The position numbers and the translations under genes are program-made. Under the pieces are notes generated by a model. That model was not told the origin of the DNA. It worked only from the letters and a program-made list of their open reading frames with translations, and made no database searches. 64,000 nt of DNA from Voacanga thouarsii (lineage: Eukaryota > Streptophyta > Magnoliopsida > Gentianales > Apocynaceae), in NCBI GenBank assembly GCA_026120185.1, contig JANUWF010001109.1, positions 1,666,001 to 1,730,000 of the forward strand, in the 5' to 3' direction. Positions 57,316 to 64,000 of this stretch are shown one piece after another. Position 1 is the first letter of the stretch. Each line of letters opens with the position of its first letter.

Positions 57316-58250
57316 ATGGCAAGCTCATTCTCTCTTCCATATGTTGAAGGATCTTCAACAAATCGACCTCCTTTGTTCAATGGAAACAACTACACATTCT
57401 GGAAAAATAGAATGAAAATTTATGTATGTTCTATCAACTTTAAGTTATGGAATTTGATAGAGAAAGGTCCTTTTATTCTGTCAAAAGTTGTTGATGGCAT
57501 AAAATTTCCTAAACAAAATGACAAATTTAGTGTTGAAGACAATGCTAAGATGACTTTAAATTTTCAGGCTATGAACATTTTATACTATGGACTAGATACG
57601 ACTGAATACAATTGAGTTAGTGGTTGTGATTCAACCTATGAAATGTATTACTTGAAGTCACCCATGAGAGGACAAACCAAGTTAAAGAATCAAAATTGGG
57701 GCTTCTAATTCATTATTATGAATTATTTACAATGAAGCCGAATGAAAGCATTACTGATATGTTTACGAGATTCACTAATATCACAAATGGTCTCAAAGTC
57801 TATGGGAAGGTTTATTCCTTTGGGAAACAAAATCGAAAAATTCTGGATGCCTTACCTAAAAGCTGGCAGCCTAAGACTCTTGCAGTGAAAGAATCCAAGG
57901 ATTTAAAATCCTTACCAACCGAAGAGCTGATCGGATCTCTTCTAACACATGAGATGAAACTCAAAAGGTTTCAAGAATCTAATGATCATGATAGAGGTAA
58001 AAAAAGAAAAACATTGAAAGTTGAAAAAATAGATGAAGAAACAAGTCTATCTGACAGTAGTGAGGGTACGAAAATGGACAATGAAGATTTGGCTATGATA
58101 GCAAAAAAATTCGGAAGAATGTTCAACAAAAGGAACTGCAAAAGAGGAAAAAAGTTCGTAAGAAAGAAAGGACAAACCCCAACATTCAAACCTCAATGTT
58201 ATGAATGTAAAAGCACTGAACACTTCATTGCTGATTGTCCAGAAAGGTAA
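57316..58250 (+). pseudogene. element D gag, broken
   Basis: The ATG at 57316 opens the Sirevirus-type gag with RPPLFNGNNYTFWKNRM. A TGA at 57613 and a frameshift near 57640 split it. The second piece (57696-58250) carries MKPNESITDMFTRFTNITNGL, ILDALPKSWQPK, a long basic stretch and an intact zinc knuckle, CYECKSTEHFIADC (about 58197-58238). Gag would build the particle. Confidence 0.9.
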
Positions 58251-59089
58251 GGAAGGAAGAATGCTTAGAAAGAAGAAAGACCTGAAGTTAAAGAAAGGTA
58301 AAGAATTGATGGGAACTTGGGACTTAAATGGGACTGAATCTGAAGATGAAGATTTTAAGAATGAAACTGTCAACATATGCTTCATGGCCATGGAAAATAA
58401 GGTAAACTCTTCTTCAACTAATTTCATATCTAATTCGCTTATATCTATGATTGAAAAGCATGATAATCCGAATGAGATATTAATTAATATGTTTCATGAA
58501 CTAAAAAAAACTGTCAAAAAAAAAAAGAAATAAAGTTGAAGATTAATTGTTTGATAAAAAAGAACGAAATGTTGTTACATGATAACAAAATATCTCTTGA
58601 GTCACATATGAATGCTATTATTAAAAAAGATATGATCATGACTACTTTACAATATGCATCTCTAAAAAATAAAAATTTGTATAATAGAATTCAAACTCAT
58701 TAAAATATGGTTAGCACACTTGATGACATGAAAAATAGAGTCAATAATCTTACCACTTGTATTGAAAAATTCACAAATGGTAAAAGTAATCTGGAAAAAT
58801 TACTCGAAACTCAACATCAAGTTGGAAATCGAAATGGCTTAGGATATAGACATGAGAATAAGGACAAAATTCACAAGCCTCAATTTGTTAAATCTGCCTT
58901 ATGTTACCCAACACACAAAGCTTGCACGTATTGTGAAAAACCGAGACATATAATATCAAGATGTCTTATTAAAAGAAAAGTGGAATCCGGTGGAATAGTA
59001 TTATGAAAAGTCAAAAGAAATATTACTAACCTTCATGGGACCCAAGAAAGTGTGGGTACCAAAAATCATTCCTCCTTTTCATGTATAGG
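58251..59089 (+). pseudogene. element D gag-pol linker with second knuckle-like motif
   Basis: Open pieces at 58201-58533 and 58707-59006 encode charged, low-complexity text (GTESEDEDFKNET, then coiled-coil-like NLTTCIEKFTNGKSNLEKLL). They end with CTYCEKPRHIISRC, which has CCHC spacing. A linker with an extra knuckle before protease is usual in Sireviruses. Confidence 0.75.
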
Positions 59090-59500
59090 CATATTCTTTG
59101 AGCTTTATCAAGTGGTTCTTGGACAACGGTTATTCAAGACATATGACTGGAAACACAACTTTGTTAAAGGATATACAGATTACAAATGAAGGATTCCTTA
59201 CATTTGGAGACAAGAAAAAATGAAAGATTCTTGGCATTGGTAATATTGACAAAGGTTCCTTAACCATTATAAAATAAATATTACTAATTGATTATTTGAA
59301 ATATAACTTGCTTAGCATTAGCCAACTATGTGATAATGACTGCAAAGTCATCTTTGAAAAGGATTCTTGGTCTATAATGGACAGCTCAAATCTTGAAACA
59401 ATCTTTACTGCCAAACGTGTTGGAAATGTGAATGTATTCTATCTAAATGACCTTATAGCTAATTGTATTAGATGCCTATCCGTACATGACAATGATGGTT
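59090..59500 (+). pseudogene. element D protease, broken
   Basis: The active site reads WFLDNGYSRHMTG, with Ser of the usual DSG replaced by Asn. A LTFGDKKK strand, a GIGNI block and NLLSISQLCDNDCKVIF follow. Two stops lie between them. Confidence 0.85.
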
Positions 59501-60580
59501 ATCTTTAGCATAGAAAATTAGGTCATGTATCTTTTGATTTACTAAATAAACTGTCTTCAAAAAAGCTTGTGAGGGGACTGCCCAAAATGAAGTTTGATAA
59601 AAGTAAAATTTATGATGTATGCCAATTTGAAAAATAAATCAAAACCTCCTTTAAACCCAAAAAAATGATTTCAACCTCAAAACCTCTCAAATTAATTCAT
59701 ATAGATTTGTTTGGACCAATGAGGACTGTTAGTCTTGGAAGTAAGAAGTATGCATATGTACTAGTTGATGATTTCTCTAGATTTACTTGGACTTTATTTC
59801 TTGAACAAAAGGATGAAGCCTTTTTAGAATTTTTGAAACTGATTAAACACATCCAAAACTCTATTGGATGCAAACTGATTTCTATTAGAAGCGATGATGG
59901 TAAAGAATTTTGCAACAATGAATTTACACACTTCTGCGATGAAAATGGAGTCTTTCACAATTTTTTAGCAGCCAAAACTTCTCAACAAAATGGTGCTATT
60001 GAGAGAAAAAATCACACTTTGCAAAAAATGGCTAGGTCAATGCTTTGTGAAAATGCCCTTCCAAAATACTTTTTAGCTAAAGCTATTAATACAGCTTGCT
60101 ATGTAGTAAACCGATTATGTTGAGACCGTTTTTGAGAAAACGCCTTTTGAACTTATGTTTGACAAAACTCCATCAATCTCTTATTTTAAAGTGTTTAGTT
60201 ATAAATATTTTATCCTCAATACCCGAGACAATCTTGAAAAATTTGACAGTGAGTCCAATGAGGCTATATTTCTTGAATACTCTTCCAACAAAAAAGCATA
60301 TAAAGTGTACAACAAAAGAACTCTTTGTGTGGAAGAATCCATGCATGTTGTATTTGATGAATCTAACATTTATGCTTCAAAAAGAGATGATGATGATGTA
60401 GGAAGTTCAAAGGAAGTCAGAATAGATCAATTCAAATCTCTACCACTAGTTACTCATGAAAAAGAAGAAAAAATTGAAGAGCTACAAGCTGAACAAGGAA
60501 ATGAACAAACTAAAAATTCTACGAATCAACAATTGCCAAAAAATTGGATATACAAAATAGGTCATTCCAAAGAATAAATC
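59501..60580 (+). pseudogene. element D integrase, broken
   Basis: The zinc domain HRKLGHVSFDLLNKL keeps both His, but one Cys of the later pair is replaced (YDVCQFEK). The core (59665-60123) keeps the catalytic D-D-E residues: HIDLFGP, RSDDGKEF and QQNGAIERKN. A frameshift near 60120 separates the C-terminal part (60155-60577), which reads NTRDNLEKFDSESNEAIFLEYS. Confidence 0.9.
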
Positions 60581-60659
60581 ATTGGCGATCCAAACTATTG
60601 AGTTAAAATTAGATGGTATTTTATTGACAACTTTGCTCTTCTCTCAAATATAGAACCTA

Positions 60660-61365
60660 ACTGTATTGATATAGCATTACATGATGAGTTTTGGATTATA
60701 GCTATGCAAGAAGAATTAAACCAATTTGAAAGAAATCAAGTTTGGAAACTTGTCCCTAGACCTCTTGATCGTCCGGTTATTGGTACCAAATGGGTATTTA
60801 GAAATAAACTTGATGAAAATGGAGCCGTGATTAGAAATAAATCTAGATTAGTCACCCAAGGATTTAATCAAGAAGAGGATATTGATTATGATGAGACATT
60901 CGCTCCTATTGCTAGACTAGAATCTATAAGAATGCTTCTTGCTTTTGCATCCTTAAAAAATTTCATTCTCTATCAAATGGATGTTAAAAGTGCATTTCTA
61001 AATGGTTTTATTGAAGAGGAAGTATATGTTGAACAACCTCCTTGTTTTATTCATAAGCATTTTCCAAATCACGTTTTCAAACTTTCTAAAGCTCTTTATG
61101 GATTAAAGCAAGCTCCAAGAGCTTGGTATGAGTGGCTTAGTGGTTTCTTGATTTCAAAAGGTTTTTCAAGAGGCTTGATCGATACCACCTTGTTCATCAA
61201 ATCTGACAATTCCGGTGATCTATTAATTGTTCAAATCTATATTGATGATATCATTTTTTATGCTACTAATGACTCTTTATGCAAGATGTTTGCTAAGATA
61301 AGAATTCAAATTAAGCAAACTTCTTACTCAGACTGCAAATTAAGCAAACAAAGGATGTAATCTTC
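60660..61365 (+). pseudogene. element D reverse transcriptase, nearly whole
   Basis: The frame 60704-61360 has all main RVT_2 blocks: QEELNQFERNQVWKLVPRP, GTKWVFRNKLDE, DYDETFAPIARLESIRMLL, QMDVKSAFLNGFIEEEVYVEQP, LSKALYGLKQAPRAWY and the catalytic QIYIDDIIF. A frameshift after position 61300 separates it from the RNase H part. Confidence 0.92.
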
Positions 61366-62157
61366 ATAAATCAAGCTAAGTATGCCAAGGAGTTGCTCAA
61401 AAGGTTTGGAATGAGTGAAGCAAAAGAAATCTGCACACCTATGAGTACTTCTATAAAACTTGATCAAGATGAAAAGGGTAAGAAAGTAGATGAACATAAG
61501 TATAGAGGTATGATTGGAAGCTTACTCTATCTTATTACTAGTCGACCTGACATTATATTTTCAGTATGTCTTTGTGCTCATTTTCAATCTTGTCCAAAAG
61601 AATCACATCTATGTGCAGTAAAATGTATCATTCGATATCTAATTGGCACATATGATTATGACTTATAGTATTCTCACACTAACGCATTTGATCTTATAGG
61701 ATACACTGATGTAGATTATTTAGGCTGTAAAGTTGAAAGAAAAAGTACTAGTGGCTATTGTCAATTTTTTTTACACTCTCTTATGTCATGGCACAGTAAA
61801 AAGCAGGCTTGTGTATCCTTATCCACTACTGAGGCTAAATACATTGTAGCCGGCAGTTGTTGTGCACAAATTTTGTGGATGAAGAATACATTGCTTGATT
61901 TTGATCTTAACTTTAATTGCGTACCTATATTATGTGACAATACAAGTACTATCAATCTAACAAAAAATCCTGTTCAACATTCTAGAACAAAGTATATAGA
62001 AGTTAAACATAATTTCATCTGAGATCATATGCTTAAAGGCGATGTGTATGTTGAATATATTTCAACTGATGAACAACTTGCAGATATCTTTACTAAACCT
62101 CTAGCTGAAGAAATATTCAACAATCTGAGAAGAGGTTTAGGAAATACGAAAATCTGA
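61366..62157 (+). pseudogene. element D RNase H and Pol end, broken
   Basis: It shows the YRGMIGSLLYLITSRPDI block, then after a stop near 61667 the GYTDVDYLGCKVERKSTSGYC core, SWHSKKQACVSLSTTEAKYI and CDNTSTINLTKNPVQHSRTKYIEVKHNFI. A TGA at 62020 sits where the family has Arg. The tail YISTDEQLADIFTKPL leads to the stop at 62155. Confidence 0.9.
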
Positions 62158-62591
62158 TAAACCTTTTGGCATAAGTCTTCTTTATTTTGCAGGACTAGTG
62201 AAGACAAAGTTTTTGGACACAGTGTTTGTATCCAAAACACACCAACAACTGTTTGGACACAGTATTTAATTCCAAATCCTGCATCCAAAATGCATTTCTG
62301 AAAAAGTTTCGTTTGGATGATTATTTTGGGTTGGGTCAAAATCCAAAATATTTTAATATATACTCTATATTTTTCCACATTCCAATTTTTGAATTTCAAA
62401 AAGTTGGTTTGCGCATTTTTCTAAACTTCTGTGATAAATTTATCTTTTCAATGCACTTTATATCACATTTCTCCAGACATTCAAAGCACTTTATTTTTTC
62501 TCCAAATCTTTGTAACTGTCATCCTCCAAAACTCTCTGTGTTCTTCTTCTTCAAAGAAAACCATCATCCAAAAAAAGCCCTAATCTTACTA
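62158..62591 (+). promoter_or_regulatory. spacer between Pol and the third ORF
   Basis: It has no gene. It contains a strong 3' splice-site-like sequence, CTTCTTTATTTTGCAG (62177-62192), an AATATATACTCTATATTTTT stretch near 62355 that could act as a TATA element, and a typical plant leader (CTTCTTCTTCAAAG..AAAGCCCTAATC) right before the ATG at 62592. No polypurine tract or LTR start is seen. Confidence 0.45.
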
Positions 62592-64000
62592 ATGGTAAAA
62601 ACGAAATCATCTACACCAAAACCCAAGAAGGTTCACAAAATGTCTCGGAAGATGAAGAAGAAGGGTTCAATTTTAAACAAAGCGAAAGGAAAAGAAGTCT
62701 CCCCTAAACCAGACTTTTCGGCATCACACTATGACTCATCAAAGTCTTCTCTAGAACAAGTGAGTTCTAGAAATCAAGTACTCCGTTTCATAGACTCTAA
62801 TGGTGAATCTGATTACAATGGTTGGGTTTCAAGAAACAGAACAGTTATTTCTGGATATCATGCTAATCCTTCGGCCTTTCTAAATCTCTCAAATGTATTA
62901 GATATGTTTGAACACATTAAATGGGGTAGTTTACCTTCTATTGATAAGAAATTATTTACTCCACTTGTTTGGAAATTTTATGCCAATTTAAGAAAAGGTC
63001 ATCTTGAGGAAACTGGGAGAGGTTTTATGATTCGATGGTATGTGTCAAGAGTTAAAGGAAAAAATATTGAGTTTGATCACCATTTGCTAAATAGGATCTG
63101 TGATGTAAGGGATGCAGGAATTCAATATTTTGAGTTGAATAAATTTCCAGAGGAAAATAACATCTTTAAATTAAAGAAATTTAAGGAAATCTTTGCTGGA
63201 AGAAAGAGTTTTGGGAACTCTGGTAACAGAAGTACAAAATGGTTGAATGGAGTTGGAAGGATTTTGCACCATATGGTTTCCACTATGGTGGTTCCGAGCT
63301 ACGGACATAAGACCTCCATAAGCATTTTGCATATGGTAATCATGTTGGCTTTAGCAGAGGGAAGGCAAATTAATTTTAGATTTTTAGCTACTAAGTTAAT
63401 ACTGCAATCAAGGAATACCTCTAGCAAAGCTTTGCCTTTTGGAAATCTGTTATCTAAAGCGTTTAGTTATTTTAATGTTGATTTAGACTCAGTTCCCTGT
63501 GATCTAACAAAAATGAATATTTACAGCTTTGATTCCTTTGAGAGAATAGGTTACGTAAGAGTGGGCAATGAATGGAAGATTTTGAGAGACACTGAGAGTA
63601 AAGAAAAAGAAAAATTGATGAAAATTAAAGCAGAAGGAAAGTCTGCTCCTACTATTGGAACAAAAAGAAAGCTTGAAGATGATCATCAAGCAGAATCCTC
63701 TGCTAAGGGAAAAGAAAAGGATGTGGGACTATCTGTGAGTATTTTGGATGCTATCAACTCACTGGCTGTGAAATTGGATAGTCTCATTTCTAAGCTTCAA
63801 AGTCTTGGAAATAAATTGACAGCAGTAGAAAAGACTGCAAAAATAGATACACCAGTGTCTACCCCTACAATGTCTACTCAAGAAAAGAAAACAAGAGAAG
63901 AAACGGTAATTGAAAAAGAAACTGAATTGCCTACTGCGGAGGAAGTGCATGCTACTGAGCAAACTAAGGAAAAATCCCCGATTAAGGAAGTTGTATTACC
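62592..64000 (+). CDS. intact third ORF of element D, plant transposon-associated protein, 3' end outside window
   Basis: This frame is open from the ATG at 62592 to the window edge, 469 codons with no stop. The N-terminus (residues 1-40) is very basic, Lys-rich and nuclear-signal-like. The core (about 65-330) includes WVSRNRTVI, an F-x-x-LSNVLDMFEHIKW block, LVWKFYANLRKG (FYAN at about 129-132), a W-Y-V-S-R-VKGKNIEFD strand, ILHHMVSTMVVPSYGHKTSISILHMVIMLALAEG and LPFGNLLSKAFSYF. This order fits the plant family called putative plant transposon protein (Transposase_32-like), by memory. A charged linker and a leucine-rich, coiled-coil-like segment (about 378-415) follow, then an acidic Thr/Glu-rich tail. 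No signal peptide or clear membrane helix is present, which argues against a true envelope protein. It sits in the envelope position of some Sireviruses and has a decayed relative at 34249-35712. A host-gene or separate-element origin is not excluded. Confidence 0.75.
   Translation, partial: MVKTKSSTPKPKKVHKMSRKMKKKGSILNKAKGKEVSPKPDFSASHYDSSKSSLEQVSSRNQVLRFIDSNGESDYNGWVSRNRTVISGYHANPSAFLNLSNVLDMFEHIKWGSLPSIDKKLFTPLVWKFYANLRKGHLEETGRGFMIRWYVSRVKGKNIEFDHHLLNRICDVRDAGIQYFELNKFPEENNIFKLKKFKEIFAGRKSFGNSGNRSTKWLNGVGRILHHMVSTMVVPSYGHKTSISILHMVIMLALAEGRQINFRFLATKLILQSRNTSSKALPFGNLLSKAFSYFNVDLDSVPCDLTKMNIYSFDSFERIGYVRVGNEWKILRDTESKEKEKLMKIKAEGKSAPTIGTKRKLEDDHQAESSAKGKEKDVGLSVSILDAINSLAVKLDSLISKLQSLGNKLTAVEKTAKIDTPVSTPTMSTQEKKTREETVIEKETELPTAEEVHATEQTKEKSPIKEVVL

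Larger units (their letters stand above)
56067..64000 (+). mobile_element. Sirevirus-like Ty1/copia element D, 3' end outside window
   Basis: It has a 5' LTR, tRNA-iMet primer site, gag, protease, integrase, reverse transcriptase, RNase H and a further ORF after Pol. The gag start (SSTNRPPLFNGNNYTFWKNRM) and the KNxx-rich linker fit the Sirevirus group, some members of which carry a third ORF. The 3' LTR is not reached. Gag and pol have about ten stops or frameshifts, while the last ORF is open. Confidence 0.85.

Overview
The window reads as repeat-rich intergenic DNA from a flowering plant, probably a eudicot with a large genome. It is AT-rich and packed with plant-type transposable elements: Ty1/copia lineages resembling Sirevirus and Angela/Tork, Ty3/gypsy relatives with a tRNA-Asp primer site, and a CACTA element. 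I found no convincing host gene, no structural RNA gene and no CRISPR array. Lineage names rest on recognising protein motifs and terminal sequences by eye; no database was searched.

Layout. (1) 1-2.64 kb: a minus-strand, internally deleted Ty3/gypsy remnant (LTR-like end, protease, tandem zinc knuckles, gag). (2) 2.66-8.17 kb: copia A, plus strand, with a 5' LTR stub, decayed gag-pol, a tandem duplication in the integrase and a whole 3' LTR. (3) 8.32-13.91 kb: a 5.6 kb CACTA transposon without a recognisable transposase. (4) 15.0-17.4 kb: a LINE-like zinc-binding fragment cut by copia I, which itself stops at a long GTAT microsatellite. (5) 18.7-38.4 kb: element H, a gypsy/LARD-like element with a tRNA-Asp primer site. 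Its 5' LTR was split by copia C (19.0-29.6 kb), and the leader of C was in turn split by a solo LTR (22.6-23.9 kb). (6) 38.4-39.9 kb: a minus-strand copia remnant, G. (7) 39.9-54.2 kb: element F, a second LARD-like element. Its 5' LTR was split twice, by copia B (40.3-45.9 kb, minus strand, almost identical LTRs) and by a 3.3 kb solo LTR (46.6-49.9 kb). (8) 54.3-56.1 kb: copia fragments, including E, a relative of C. (9) 56.07 kb to the window end: D, a Sirevirus-like copia whose gag and pol are broken. D is followed by a long uninterrupted reading frame (62592 to the window edge) in the place where some Sireviruses carry a third, envelope-position gene.

How it fits together. The insertions can be ordered by what interrupts what: H before C before the solo LTR inside C, F before both copia B and the 3.3 kb solo LTR, and E before D. 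When the insertions in the F 5' LTR are subtracted, about 1.50 kb remains, close to its 1.485 kb 3' LTR. The strongest leads are: the intact third ORF of D and its decayed relative inside H, two unrelated retrotransposon types carrying what looks like the same protein domain; copia B, coding-dead but with LTRs differing at only 2 of 352 positions; and the A/B primer site, which matches the anticodon arm of tRNA-Ile rather than a tRNA 3' end.
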